DNA of 64,000 nt from Methylophaga sp. UBA3192 (GTDB lineage Bacteria > Pseudomonadota > Gammaproteobacteria > Nitrosococcales > Methylophagaceae). The notes below the pieces were generated by a model, which was not told where the DNA came from, did no database searches, and was given only the letters and a program-made list of their open reading frames with translations. The position numbers and the translations under genes are program-made. The number at the start of each line of letters is the position of its first letter. Positions within the stretch are counted from its first letter, which is position 1. Of this stretch, positions 26,562 through 35,979 are shown piece by piece. Where the stretch lies: positions 62,001 through 126,000 of the forward strand of contig DEXE01000007.1 of assembly GCA_002363955.1 (NCBI GenBank). Reading direction: 5' to 3'.

Positions 26562-27344
26562 ATGATGAAATACATCCTGACATTGTTCCTGTTGCTGACA
26601 CTAACTGCATGTTCTTTCTTTTCAGGGAGAGAGCCTGTAGTTGCTGAAGAAAGCTGGACCGTAGAACGGGTTTACGCCGAAGCCAAAGCGGCTTTAAACA
26701 TTAATGATTACCGCACAGCCATTGAATACTACGAACAACTGGAAGCGCGTTTTCCATTTGGTCAATATGCGCAACAGGCATTACTTGATTCGGCTTATGC
26801 CTATTACAAAATAGACGAGCCGGAAACCGCTATCGCTACATTGGATCGTTTTATGCGTGTCTATCCGCTTAACGAGAACGTTGATTACGCCATGTACCTG
26901 CGTGGGCTTATCAATTTCAACCGCGATATGGGTATTCTGGAAAAATATATTCCCCGCGATGAAACACAACGTGATCCCGGATCAGCCTTACAGGCTCTGC
27001 GTGATTTCACAACGCTGGTAAATCGTTTCCCAACCAGTCGTTACAGTGATGATGCTGCTCAACGCGTTGTTTATCTGCGTAATCGTTTAGCCCAACATGA
27101 GTTACATGTTGCCAACTATTATATGCGTCGTGCTTCATATCTTGCGGCCGCTAACCGTGCCAAGTATGTCATTGAGAACTACCCGCGCACTCCAGCAATG
27201 CCGGATGCATTAGTGATCATGGCCAAGGCTTATAAAATTCTGGAACTGGATGATTTGTCTGAAGACGCATTACGCGTTTTGGAAAGAAACTACCCTGGTC
27301 ATACAGGGGTAGCCGATGTACGCAGAACGACGCTGTTTGATTAA
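26562..27344 (+). CDS. bamD: Outer-membrane assembly lipoprotein BamD
   Basis: BamD is an essential lipoprotein of the BAM complex that inserts beta-barrel proteins in the outer membrane. The 260-residue protein has a lipoprotein signal (YILTLFLLLTLTAC, lipobox cysteine at about residue 17) and TPR repeats with the YfiO pattern (YAEAKAALNINDYRTAIEYYEQLEARFPFGQYAQQALLDSAYAYY). Two ATG codons are in tandem (26562 and 26565); either may be used. A terminator hairpin overlaps the end of the coding region. Confidence 0.95.
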   Translation: MMKYILTLFLLLTLTACSFFSGREPVVAEESWTVERVYAEAKAALNINDYRTAIEYYEQLEARFPFGQYAQQALLDSAYAYYKIDEPETAIATLDRFMRVYPLNENVDYAMYLRGLINFNRDMGILEKYIPRDETQRDPGSALQALRDFTTLVNRFPTSRYSDDAAQRVVYLRNRLAQHELHVANYYMRRASYLAAANRAKYVIENYPRTPAMPDALVIMAKAYKILELDDLSEDALRVLERNYPGHTGVADVRRTTLFD

Positions 27345-27358
27345 CAGCGTCGTTTTAT
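27326..27358 (+). terminator. Terminator overlapping the bamD stop codon
   Basis: A perfect 12-base stem aacgacgctgtt / aacagcgtcgtt closes over the last four bamD codons and the stop (TTTGATTAA at the loop) and is followed by ttttattg. The hairpin therefore uses coding sequence for its left arm. It is directed at bamD; glnB is convergent. Confidence 0.85.
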
Positions 27359-27371
27359 TGGCCGGCTGAAT

Positions 27372-27710
27372 TTAGATAGCCGCTTCGCCATCTTCACCTG
27401 TACGGATCCGAATGGCTCGTTCCAGAGGTGAAACAAAAATTTTGCCATCGCCAATCCGACCGGTATGTGCGGCTTTGGTAATGGCTTCGATACACGCATC
27501 CACCTGATCATCTGCCAGCACGATTTCCATTTTTACTTTCGGTAGAAAGTCCACAACATATTCCGCGCCACGATACAGTTCTGTATGACCTTTTTGTCTG
27601 CCAAAACCTTTGACTTCGGAAACCGTCATACCGGTGACCCCGATATCAGACAATGCTTCACGTACATCATCCAGTTTGAACGGTTTAATAATGGCTTCGA
27701 TTTTTTTCAT
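27372..27710 (-). CDS. glnB: Nitrogen regulatory protein P-II (GlnB/GlnK)
   Basis: The 112-residue trimeric signal protein reports 2-oxoglutarate and ATP/ADP state to nitrogen metabolism. It has the uridylylated tyrosine at residue 51 in the T-loop (RGAEYVVDF), the B-loop TGRIGDGKIF and the C-terminal RTGE. It lies eight bases after nadE and is the last gene of sucC-sucD-nadE-glnB. Linkage to nadE rather than amtB fits a GlnB-type role and recalls reports that P-II proteins regulate glutamine-dependent NAD synthetase. Confidence 0.97.
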   Translation of the reverse strand: MKKIEAIIKPFKLDDVREALSDIGVTGMTVSEVKGFGRQKGHTELYRGAEYVVDFLPKVKMEIVLADDQVDACIEAITKAAHTGRIGDGKIFVSPLERAIRIRTGEDGEAAI

Positions 27711-27718
27711 GTGATTGC

Positions 27719-29362
27719 CTACTCTATAGTTGACGTTACGGTATAACCTGATGTTATCGGATAGCGACGATCTCTGCCAAATGCTCTGCCGGTAATGCGA
27801 ATTCCCGGCGGAGCCTGACGCCGTTTATATTCACTACGATCTACCATTTTAATGACCTGTGCAACCGTTTCTGCATTAAATCCGGATGCGACCAGATCCT
27901 CAAAACAGCCATCATTCGCTACATAGGCTTCCAGGATGTCATCCAATACTTCATATGCAGGCAATGAGTCCTGATCCAGCTGATCGGCTGAAAGCTCTGC
28001 CGAAGGTGGGCGCGTAATAATTCGTTCAGGGATCGCCCGGGCCAGGCTATTTCGGTAATGCGCCAGCTTATAAACAAGGGTTTTATATACATCTTTCAGT
28101 GGCGAGAAACCGCCTGCCATATCACCATACAGGGTGGAATAACCAACGGCCATTTCACTTTTATTACCGGTAGAAAGCACCATAGCACCTGTTTTGTTAG
28201 ATATCGCCATCAGCAATACTCCGCGACAACGGGCCTGTATATTTTCTTCGGTGGCATCCGGCTGTGTGCCCGCAAAAACATCTTCCAACTCATGCAGAAA
28301 TGATCGAAACAAATTTTCAATACCAATTATCCGATATTGAACGTTCAGGATAGCGGCCATTTCTGCTGCATCATCCAGGCTGATTTGCGAGGTATAGCGT
28401 GAAGGCATCATCACTGCCTGTACACGTTCAGCACCAAGTGCATCAACGGCCAACGCCATGGTTAAAGCTGAATCAATGCCACCGGATAAACCGATGACTA
28501 CACCCGGAAAGTGATTTTTTTCCACATAATCCCGCAAACCACAAACTAAAGCGTTATATACCGTTTCCAGCTCACCCATCAATGGTTGTTGTGGTCCTTC
28601 CAGTTGAACTTCCTGTCCGGTTTTGTGCACCTTAATTGGCACCAATGCTGTTGCAAATTGTATGGCCTGGACGCTTTTTTCACCTGACGCATTGACCGCA
28701 AATGACGCGCCATCAAATACCAGCTCATCCTGACCACCAATCTGGTTCACATATAAAATCGGGACATTATTTTCCCGCGCCCGCTTGCACACTTCGGCCT
28801 CACGCAACAGCGTTTTGTCCTGCTTAAATGGAGAGGCATTCAAATTAACAATGATTTCAGCCCCGGCATCCACAGCCTGAGCCGTTGGCTCGACAAACCA
28901 GATATCTTCGCAGATGGTTAAACCGATCTTAATCTGGTTTATTTCAATGATGGTGGCTTCATGGCCTTCGATGAAGTAACGCTTTTCATCAAACACCCCG
29001 TAATTGGGTAGTTTTTGTTTGAAGTATTGTGCGGTAATCTGATGTTTGCTGATGACAGAAGCCACATTAAACAACTCTTTACCAACTTCACCTAACGGGT
29101 GACCCACAATAATCGTGATATCGTCTATTTGCTGACAAAGTGTTTTTAGTGACTTATCAACACGCTTCAGCAGGCCAGGCCTTAATAACAAATCTTCCGG
29201 TGGATAGCCGGTCAGACATAATTCTGGAAACACCACCAGTTCAGCGGCATGTTGTTGTCTCGCCTGCTGAGTTGCAGCAATCACCTTTCTGGTATTGCCA
29301 GCCACATCTCCAACAATGGGATCGATTTGTGCCAGCACTACCCGAATTTGATTATTGGCCAT
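27719..29362 (-). CDS. nadE: Glutamine-dependent NAD+ synthetase
   Basis: NadE makes NAD from nicotinate adenine dinucleotide using glutamine nitrogen. The 547-residue protein joins an N-terminal nitrilase-type glutaminase domain (residues 1 to about 255; catalytic glutamate in VFPELCLTGYPPEDLL, lysine in FKQKLPNYGVFDE, cysteine in GLTICEDIWF) with a C-terminal ATP-pyrophosphatase domain (VIGLSGGIDSALT, STGNKSEMAVGYSTLYGD). It overlaps sucD by one base. P-II regulation of this enzyme is known in some bacteria, so the immediate glnB neighbour is notable. Confidence 0.96.
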   Translation of the reverse strand: MANNQIRVVLAQIDPIVGDVAGNTRKVIAATQQARQQHAAELVVFPELCLTGYPPEDLLLRPGLLKRVDKSLKTLCQQIDDITIIVGHPLGEVGKELFNVASVISKHQITAQYFKQKLPNYGVFDEKRYFIEGHEATIIEINQIKIGLTICEDIWFVEPTAQAVDAGAEIIVNLNASPFKQDKTLLREAEVCKRARENNVPILYVNQIGGQDELVFDGASFAVNASGEKSVQAIQFATALVPIKVHKTGQEVQLEGPQQPLMGELETVYNALVCGLRDYVEKNHFPGVVIGLSGGIDSALTMALAVDALGAERVQAVMMPSRYTSQISLDDAAEMAAILNVQYRIIGIENLFRSFLHELEDVFAGTQPDATEENIQARCRGVLLMAISNKTGAMVLSTGNKSEMAVGYSTLYGDMAGGFSPLKDVYKTLVYKLAHYRNSLARAIPERIITRPPSAELSADQLDQDSLPAYEVLDDILEAYVANDGCFEDLVASGFNAETVAQVIKMVDRSEYKRRQAPPGIRITGRAFGRDRRYPITSGYTVTSTIE

Positions 29363-30234
29363 TAACTTTCCATCAGTTGCAGCATAGTTGAACCAATTTC
29401 TGCCGGGGATCCAGCAATGGCAACACCGGCGGCTTCCAATGCGGCTAATTTAGCCTTGGCGGTACCCTGACCACCACTGATAATGGCCCCGGCATGCCCC
29501 ATACGTTTGCCTGCAGGAGCGGTTAAACCGGCAATATAGGCTGCGACCGGTTTGCTGACATACTGTTTGATATATTCCGCTGCATCTTCTTCAGCCTGAC
29601 CACCGATTTCTCCGACCATCACAATACCCTCGGTTTGCGGATCAGCTTCAAACAATTCCAGACAATCAATGAAGTTCATTCCATGTATGGGATCGCCTCC
29701 TATTCCCACACAGGTACTTTGGCCTAATCCATTCTGCGTGGTTTGATAAACCGCCTCATAGGTCAGTGTTCCTGAACGCGAGACGATACCGATTTTTCCC
29801 GGCAAATGAATGCTGCCCGGCATGATACCGATTTTGCATTCACCCGGCGTGATAAGGCCCGGACAATTTGGTCCGATCAATCTGGCATCATAGGATTTCA
29901 ATGCATGTTTAACCCGCAACATATCCAGTACCGGTATACCTTCTGTAATACAGGCAATCACCTTTATACCGGCATCTGCCGCTTCGAGGATCGCATCGGC
30001 AGCAAAAGCTGCAGGTACATAAATCATACTGGCATCAGCACCTGTTTCAGTTACCGCTTCATGCACGGTATTAAAGACCGGTTTATTCAAATGTGATTGA
30101 CCGCCCTTACCAGGCGTTACACCGCCAACAAACTGGGTGCCATAGGCAATGGCCTGCTCGGAATGAAAAGTGCCCTGTTTACCGGTAAATCCCTGACAGA
30201 TCACTTTGCTGTCTTTATTAACCAAGATACTCAC
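29362..30234 (-). CDS. sucD: Succinyl-CoA synthetase alpha subunit
   Basis: The 290-residue subunit carries the CoA-binding fold (ILVNKDSKVICQGFTGKQGTFHSEQAI) and the phosphorylated active-site histidine in GKRMGHAGAIISGGQGTA. It pairs with SucC to make ATP or GTP from succinyl-CoA in the citric acid cycle. The gene begins six bases after sucC. Malate-CoA ligase (MtkB) of serine-cycle methylotrophs is a close relative, but nothing in the surroundings (no hprA, mcl or glyA) supports that. Confidence 0.94.
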   Translation of the reverse strand: MSILVNKDSKVICQGFTGKQGTFHSEQAIAYGTQFVGGVTPGKGGQSHLNKPVFNTVHEAVTETGADASMIYVPAAFAADAILEAADAGIKVIACITEGIPVLDMLRVKHALKSYDARLIGPNCPGLITPGECKIGIMPGSIHLPGKIGIVSRSGTLTYEAVYQTTQNGLGQSTCVGIGGDPIHGMNFIDCLELFEADPQTEGIVMVGEIGGQAEEDAAEYIKQYVSKPVAAYIAGLTAPAGKRMGHAGAIISGGQGTAKAKLAALEAAGVAIAGSPAEIGSTMLQLMES

Positions 30235-30240
30235 GTTGTA

Positions 30241-31404
30241 TTACTCCCCTGCCGCAGCGACAGCCATAGCTGCTGCTTCAGTTAAATCCTGTGCTACGCG
30301 CAGATTCATACCACTGTTTTCCAGCAATGTGCGCCCTAAATCGGCATTGGTGCCTTCCAACCGAACCACAACCGGTAACGATAAACCGACTTCTTTAGCG
30401 GCTTGCATAATGCCTTGTGCGATCAAATCACAACGCACAATGCCACCAAAAATATTGACCAGGATGGATTTTACTTTTTTGTCTGATAAAATCAGTTTAA
30501 ACGCTTCAGCAACACGATCCGCGGTAGTCCCGCCACCAACGTCCAGAAAATTGGCCGGCTCTCCGCCCTGCTTCTGAATCAAATCCATGGTGGCCATTGC
30601 CAGACCAGCACCATTTACCATACACGCCACATTGCCATCCAGAGCGATGTAATTCAGTCCGAAATCACGGGCAATTACTTCGGCAGGATTTTCCTGGGTC
30701 GGATCAAATAATTCAGCCAAATCGGCATGGCGATATAACGCATTTTCATCGACGTTGATTTTGGCGTCCAGTGCCAGTAAATCACCCGCATTGGTTATCA
30801 CCAATGGGTTGATTTCCAGCAGACTGATATCTTTTTCACAGAACAGCTGATACAGGTTTTGCATCAGCTGTTGCAGTTGTTTGAACGCCGCACCGGTGAG
30901 CTGCAAAAAGAAACCTGCTTGACGACATTGATAGGGTTGCAAGCCAGCAACCGGCTCGATATATAACGTCAGAATAGCCTCTGGTGTTTTCTCGGCTACC
31001 TCTTCAATGTCCATGCCACCCTCGGCAGAAATCATAAACACTACCCGCTGTGTCACCCGGTCCACCAGTACAGCCAGATAGAGTTCGCGTTCAATTGAAG
31101 ATGGTGCCTCAATCCAGACTTTATTAACCGGTAGCCCCTCGGCCGTCGTCTGATGTGTTACCAGCTGACTTCCCAGCATGGCATTTACTGCGTCAGTTAC
31201 CGCTGATTGACTGTCTTCAACTCTGACACCGCCGGCCTTACCTCGTCCCCCACTGTGTACCTGAGCCTTCACCACCCAACGTTGACCACCAATCGCCGTT
31301 ATGGCCGATGCTACTTCATCAGAGCTGGATATCATCTGTCCTTTGGGTGTCTCGATGCCATATCGGTTAAACAATTGTTTTGCCTGATACTCATGCAGGT
31401 TCAT
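30241..31404 (-). CDS. sucC: Succinyl-CoA synthetase beta subunit
   Basis: The 387-residue subunit starts MNLHEYQAKQLFNRYGIETP, the conserved N-terminus of SucC, and has the ATP-grasp region (WVVKAQVHSGGRGKAGGVR), the metal-binding LLEINPLVIT, and the ligase CoA domain with NIFGGIVRCDLIAQGI. The start ATG at 31404 has AAGGCG ten bases upstream; a longer in-frame start (31452) adds an unrelated leader. It is the first gene of the sucC-sucD-nadE-glnB unit. Confidence 0.95.
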   Translation of the reverse strand: MNLHEYQAKQLFNRYGIETPKGQMISSSDEVASAITAIGGQRWVVKAQVHSGGRGKAGGVRVEDSQSAVTDAVNAMLGSQLVTHQTTAEGLPVNKVWIEAPSSIERELYLAVLVDRVTQRVVFMISAEGGMDIEEVAEKTPEAILTLYIEPVAGLQPYQCRQAGFFLQLTGAAFKQLQQLMQNLYQLFCEKDISLLEINPLVITNAGDLLALDAKINVDENALYRHADLAELFDPTQENPAEVIARDFGLNYIALDGNVACMVNGAGLAMATMDLIQKQGGEPANFLDVGGGTTADRVAEAFKLILSDKKVKSILVNIFGGIVRCDLIAQGIMQAAKEVGLSLPVVVRLEGTNADLGRTLLENSGMNLRVAQDLTEAAAMAVAAAGE

Positions 31405-31544
31405 GTTGTGTTCGCCTTGTATGTCTTTATTACTGCTGACCAGCAGTGCCAACAGTTAAACGTTATATTTTCGCCCATCAAGGTAATAATTACCATCATC
31501 TGACATGATATAGTTGCCTGCTGAAAACTAACACGGAACCGTTT

Positions 31545-32510
31545 ATGCGTACTCTTTACCCTGATATCGAGCCTTTTCACAGCCAGTTATTAGCCTGTGA
31601 AGAAATGTCAGATGGACGCCGTCATCAAGTTTATATTGAACAGTGCGGCAATCCTGAAGGGATCCCAGTGATTTTTTTGCATGGAGGTCCCGGCTCCGGA
31701 TGTCGCCCGCAGCATCGCTGTTATTTTGATCCTGAGCGATACCACATCATTCTGTTTGATCAGCGAGGTTGTGGACGTTCACAGCCGTCAGGTGAGCTGG
31801 AAAATAATACAACTGATTATCTGATAGCGGATATGGAAGCTATTCGTAAATTGCTGAATATTGAAAAGTGGATGCTATTTGGCGGCTCCTGGGGAGCAAC
31901 GTTGGCATTGGCTTATGCCCGACAGTATTCACAGCATGTCTCAAAAATGGTGTTACGCGGCACTTTTCTTGGCAGGCAGCAAGATATTAACTGGGTATAC
32001 GCTGCAGGAGGCGCATCAAGAATATTTGCTGAAGCGTGGCATGCACTGGTTAAAGATGTACCTGAAAGCGAACAGGAAAAGCCGTTAACTTACTTTTATC
32101 AGCAAATAACCCACCAGAATGAACAACAACAGATAATGGCCGCCAATACCCTGCAAAGCTGGGAAGCGACTATTGTGATGATGCGCGATCAGCATTATCA
32201 ACCAGAAGCTGAGGCATCACCGGGACCGCTGGCACACGCCAGAATCCAATTGCATTATGCTTTGAATGAATGTTTTTTGGCCGAGAGTCCATTACTCGAC
32301 AGTATTAAAAAAATTAACCATATCCCGGCAACCATTATTCATGGCCGTTACGATATGGTGTGTCCCATGCAGCAATCCTGGGAGGTCTATCAGCGTTGGC
32401 CAAAGGCCTGCTTTGAGGTGTTACCCCTGGCCGGTCATGCAGCAAGTGAGCCAGCAATTATTGATGCGCTGGTTCGAACTACCGATAAACTAGCAATGCA
32501 ATTTGTATGA
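31545..32510 (+). CDS. pip: Prolyl aminopeptidase (proline iminopeptidase)
   Basis: The 321-residue alpha/beta hydrolase removes N-terminal proline from peptides. It has the oxyanion motif HGGPGSG, the nucleophile elbow GGSWGATLALAYA with the active serine, the family segment FDQRGCGRSQP, and a late HGRYD aspartate and GHA histidine. Length is that of the bacterial cytosolic enzyme. Its stop overlaps the dtd start by four bases. Confidence 0.94.
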   Translation: MRTLYPDIEPFHSQLLACEEMSDGRRHQVYIEQCGNPEGIPVIFLHGGPGSGCRPQHRCYFDPERYHIILFDQRGCGRSQPSGELENNTTDYLIADMEAIRKLLNIEKWMLFGGSWGATLALAYARQYSQHVSKMVLRGTFLGRQQDINWVYAAGGASRIFAEAWHALVKDVPESEQEKPLTYFYQQITHQNEQQQIMAANTLQSWEATIVMMRDQHYQPEAEASPGPLAHARIQLHYALNECFLAESPLLDSIKKINHIPATIIHGRYDMVCPMQQSWEVYQRWPKACFEVLPLAGHAASEPAIIDALVRTTDKLAMQFV

Positions 32511-32950
32511 TCGCTTTGTTACAACGGGTCAGCCAGGCAAATGTCACCATTGCCAACAACCAGACCATCGCGCAAATTAAACAAGGCTTACTTGTGTTTG
32601 TTGGTGTGGAGAAGGCTGACACCCCGCTTATCGCCGACAGGTTGTTGCAGCGGATTGTAAACTATCGGGTGTTTAGTGATGCTGACGATAAGATGAATTT
32701 AAGCTTGCAGGATATAAAAGGCGATTTATTGCTGGTACCACAATTTACTTTGCCGGCGGATACCCGCAAAGGTAATCGCCCCAGCTTTACCCCAGCAGCC
32801 CCCCCTGAACAGGGCAAAAAACTGTTTGATTATCTGTTGACACGGACTCAAGATCTTTCAATGACTGTTGAGTCGGGACAGTTTGGTGCAGATATGCAGG
32901 TTTCACTGACCAATGACGGGCCGGTCACTTTTTGGTTACACGTTAATTAA
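32507..32950 (+). CDS. dtd: D-aminoacyl-tRNA deacylase
   Basis: Dtd hydrolyses D-aminoacyl-tRNA (for example D-Tyr-tRNA) for chiral proofreading. The 147-residue protein begins MIALLQRVSQANVTI and has the two active-site motifs: VPQFTLPADTRKGNRPSF (the SQxT-type motif, here PQFT) and the cross-subunit NDGPVTFWL near the C-terminus. The first motif has Pro where E. coli has Ser, a small variation. It is coupled to pip by an ATGA overlap. Confidence 0.95.
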   Translation: MIALLQRVSQANVTIANNQTIAQIKQGLLVFVGVEKADTPLIADRLLQRIVNYRVFSDADDKMNLSLQDIKGDLLLVPQFTLPADTRKGNRPSFTPAAPPEQGKKLFDYLLTRTQDLSMTVESGQFGADMQVSLTNDGPVTFWLHVN

Positions 32951-32962
32951 TTTCGGATTTTT

Positions 32963-33589
32963 ATGCGTATATTGCTCAAATTTTTACTCGGTACAGCTTT
33001 AGTCATCATTGGCATTGCTGCATTAATGCTGATTCCGTCACCGCAACCGACGGATCCAAAACCGTGGGAAATTACGGTTATGCCCGATGAACAGATTGAA
33101 GTAATGGGCGTGCATTTAGGCAGCACTTCCTACGGCGAGATTCAGCAGTTATGGCGTGAAGCAGGGGAAGTCGCTTTATTTATCAGTGTTAACGAACGTA
33201 TTACTGCAGAAGCTTTTTTTGAATCCGTCAATCTTGGGGGATTGTCTGCTCGCGTGGTGGTTAATCTATTGCTGGATGACAATGAATTAAAATCCATGGC
33301 GTCACGGGCCGCTTCGGCGAAGTTACAGCCAAGTGGTGCACGACGTTATGATCCGGCATTTGATGATAAACAACGTTTATTGTCTGCTCCGGCGACCGCC
33401 ATTACCTATATCCCTAGCGTGAGACTAGATGCAGAGATGGTTCGTAATCGCTTTGGTGAGCCCGATGAAATCAGTGATGAAGCTGAAGAAAGTGCAGCTG
33501 AAATCTGGCATTATCCTGCATTTGGACTGACCATCAGACTGCATCCGGAAGAAAGGCCCGTGCTGACTTATACAGCTCGGACTTTTTGA
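32963..33589 (+). CDS. Uncharacterised membrane-anchored protein
   Basis: The family was not recognised. The 208-residue protein has one N-terminal membrane segment (about residues 5-24, LKFLLGTALVIIGIAALMLI), then a soluble, probably periplasmic domain with the pattern VMGVHLGSTSYGEIQQLWREAGEVALFIS and a C-terminal segment VRNRFGEPDEISDEAEESAAEIWHYPAFGLTIRL. The last part is typical of small SmpA/OmlA-like folds that compare a residue value to a threshold, but this is only a resemblance. It follows dtd by 12 bases, so it is probably co-transcribed. Its end overlaps the convergent GGDEF-EAL gene by 22 bases. Confidence 0.75.
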   Translation: MRILLKFLLGTALVIIGIAALMLIPSPQPTDPKPWEITVMPDEQIEVMGVHLGSTSYGEIQQLWREAGEVALFISVNERITAEAFFESVNLGGLSARVVVNLLLDDNELKSMASRAASAKLQPSGARRYDPAFDDKQRLLSAPATAITYIPSVRLDAEMVRNRFGEPDEISDEAEESAAEIWHYPAFGLTIRLHPEERPVLTYTARTF

Positions 33590-35979
33590 TCATTTTGTTT
33601 TATATATTCCATCAGCTCGTTTAAGTTTATAGCCCTGCTGAAATAAAATCCCTGAGCACGTTTACACTGGCTCTTACGTAAAAATGCAAGTTGCTCTGCC
33701 GTTTCAACCCCTTCCGCAACAACTTGCAAGGCGAGACTGTTAGACATCGCCAAAATGGCATTAACGATTGCCGCATCATCACTGTCTTCAGTGACATCAC
33801 GGACAAAAGTCCGATCAATTTTTAACACATTGAGTGGAAACTGCTTCAAATAAGACAGTGAAGAATACCCCGTACCAAAGTCATCAATTGCCAGCGTGAT
33901 ACCCAGCAAGCTTAATTCACGTAAGGTTTGCACAGCCTGCTCAGTGTTTTCCATTAACAGGCTTTCGGTGATTTCCAATTCCAGATTTTTTGCTGGCATA
34001 CCTGATTGTTCCAGCAAATTACGAATAAAGTTAACCAGCAGATTGCCTTTGAACTGGCGCCCTGAAAGGTTAACAGCCATTAAGAAGTCATCCGGTAAAT
34101 AATCACAATTAGCCATGAAGGCTTCACAGGTTTTTTTTAACACCCATTCACCCACAGTACTGATCAAACCCGTATCTTCAAGCACCGGCACAAATATCGC
34201 GGGCGACACATCTCCCCATTGTTCGGTATGCCAGCGTAATAACACCTCTGCACCAGCAACACGACCGGTCTCAAGTTCAATTTGCGGTTGAAATTGCAAA
34301 TAGAACTCCTGCAACTCAACCGCACGACGCAGGGCGGTTTCCATCGCCAGACGCTGCGATGCCTGTGCATTCATTTCTGAGGAATAAAACTGAAAATTAT
34401 TACGTCCTGTACTCTTGGCGTAATACATTGCCGCATCGGCATTTCTCACCAGCATGTCTACATCACGACCATCCGCAGGATATAAACTGATACCAATACT
34501 GGGACTGATATTCACTTCAATGTTATCCAGCATATAGGGCAGTGATGTTGTATTGAGAATTTTCTCAGCAACCTTTCCGACATATTGCGCTGAGTTGATA
34601 TCTTCCAGAATCACGGTAAATTCATCACCACCCAGCCTGGCTACAGTGTCACTCTCCCGAACACAGGAACGAATTCGCCGCGCCACCTCACAAAGCAAAA
34701 TATCTCCTGCCTTGTGGCCTAGCGAATCATTAATATGTTTAAAGTGATCCAGATCCAGGAAAAATACTGCCAAACGACCATTTTGTCGTTGTGCTTTATG
34801 AATGGCATGCTCTAGACGATCTTTAAACACGCCACGATTTGGCAACCCGGTCAGAATATCGCTGCTGGCTAAACGTGTCAGTCTTTCTTCATTTTGCCGT
34901 TGATTGGTAACATCTTCATATAGCCAGATAGATCCCTCTGACGGGTTTTCAGGATCAATGACTTGCCCGGCGACAGCACACCAGAATTTCTCACCATTGG
35001 CCCTTTTCATCTCGACCTGGGCTTCAAAATTTTCTGCTTCAGACAGGGCGTTATAAGCCTGATCTCCGAAACGCTTAAATGCTTCCTCGCTTGGATGAAG
35101 ACAAAGTGTGCTTTGACCTTCAATATCTTCGCGTGGAAACAAAAACAGTTGTTCGAATTTATTATTCACCCGAATAATATGACGGTTTTTAATAAAGGCA
35201 ATACCCACCATGGCGTTTTCCAGAATGGCGTTTAATTCATTGCTAGTCTGCACCAACGCCAACTTGGTTCGCTTCCATGAACTGATGTCTGAAATCACGC
35301 AAACCCAGATATCATCGTCAAATTGTGATAAAGGGCGAAGTGACAGCCACATGGAAAAAGTCTCCCCGTACCAGTTTCGCCCTTCAAATTCACGATTAAT
35401 TTTTTGTGATTCAGCAATATCGTTGAGTGATTTAATGTGCTCGGATGGGGCAATGAACTGCAGAATATTCTGTCCAGCTAATTGGTTTTCACTCGCTTGT
35501 AATATTCGTTCAGCAGCAGGATTGCATGAGCTAATTGATCCATCCGCCTGGATAGCCAGAATCGCTTCAGGGACGCCGTTAAGAATGGCTCGAAGCCTTG
35601 TTTCACGGATTTCGAGCGAATGCTTGGTTTCATCCAGCTTTGCAATCAACTCCTGGGTTTGTGCAGCAAAGACATTAAAGTCATTGGCAAGTAAATTAAA
35701 TTCACTCTGACCATTACTGATTGACATTCGGGTATCAAATTTTTGTTCTGACAAGGCATGCATTGCACTTCGTAATCGCTGCATAGGCTGGTTGATACGC
35801 GCTTTCATGCTGAGTACAAACCAGGTTATTCCTAAAACAATCATTAAACTGCTAAAGATCATCAACCATCTGTAATGACTGAATACAGAAATGGAAATTC
35901 CAGCAATCACCAATACCATTAATAGCGTAATAACAGCCCATAAATTCAGCATGGTCCGGATGCTCCAATGCTTAAACAT
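33568..35979 (-). CDS. Membrane PAS-PAS-GGDEF-EAL cyclic-di-GMP protein
   Basis: The product (803 residues from ATG 35979) has two N-terminal membrane segments around residues 8-46, a HAMP-like linker (INQPMQRLRSAMHALSEQKF), two PAS domains (about 125-240 and 245-360), a GGDEF domain with ARLGGDEFTVILED preceded by the RESD inhibitory site, and an EAL domain with EVLLRW, ELEITESLL, IDDFGTGYSSL and VVAEGVET. Both catalytic motifs look intact, so it may make and break cyclic-di-GMP. The start was set at 35979, which has AGGG at good spacing; longer options at 35994 and 36003 lack one. It is convergent with the small unknown gene. Confidence 0.92.
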   Translation of the reverse strand: MFKHWSIRTMLNLWAVITLLMVLVIAGISISVFSHYRWLMIFSSLMIVLGITWFVLSMKARINQPMQRLRSAMHALSEQKFDTRMSISNGQSEFNLLANDFNVFAAQTQELIAKLDETKHSLEIRETRLRAILNGVPEAILAIQADGSISSCNPAAERILQASENQLAGQNILQFIAPSEHIKSLNDIAESQKINREFEGRNWYGETFSMWLSLRPLSQFDDDIWVCVISDISSWKRTKLALVQTSNELNAILENAMVGIAFIKNRHIIRVNNKFEQLFLFPREDIEGQSTLCLHPSEEAFKRFGDQAYNALSEAENFEAQVEMKRANGEKFWCAVAGQVIDPENPSEGSIWLYEDVTNQRQNEERLTRLASSDILTGLPNRGVFKDRLEHAIHKAQRQNGRLAVFFLDLDHFKHINDSLGHKAGDILLCEVARRIRSCVRESDTVARLGGDEFTVILEDINSAQYVGKVAEKILNTTSLPYMLDNIEVNISPSIGISLYPADGRDVDMLVRNADAAMYYAKSTGRNNFQFYSSEMNAQASQRLAMETALRRAVELQEFYLQFQPQIELETGRVAGAEVLLRWHTEQWGDVSPAIFVPVLEDTGLISTVGEWVLKKTCEAFMANCDYLPDDFLMAVNLSGRQFKGNLLVNFIRNLLEQSGMPAKNLELEITESLLMENTEQAVQTLRELSLLGITLAIDDFGTGYSSLSYLKQFPLNVLKIDRTFVRDVTEDSDDAAIVNAILAMSNSLALQVVAEGVETAEQLAFLRKSQCKRAQGFYFSRAINLNELMEYIKQNDQKVRAV

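Noticed and set aside
26357..26575. Minus-strand frame of 72 residues upstream of the L,D-transpeptidase
   Set aside because: It occupies the shared promoter region with bamD and its sequence has no recognisable protein character.
29362..31404. SucC/SucD as malate-CoA ligase (MtkAB) of the serine cycle
   Set aside because: No other serine-cycle gene is present; succinyl-CoA synthetase is the simpler assignment.
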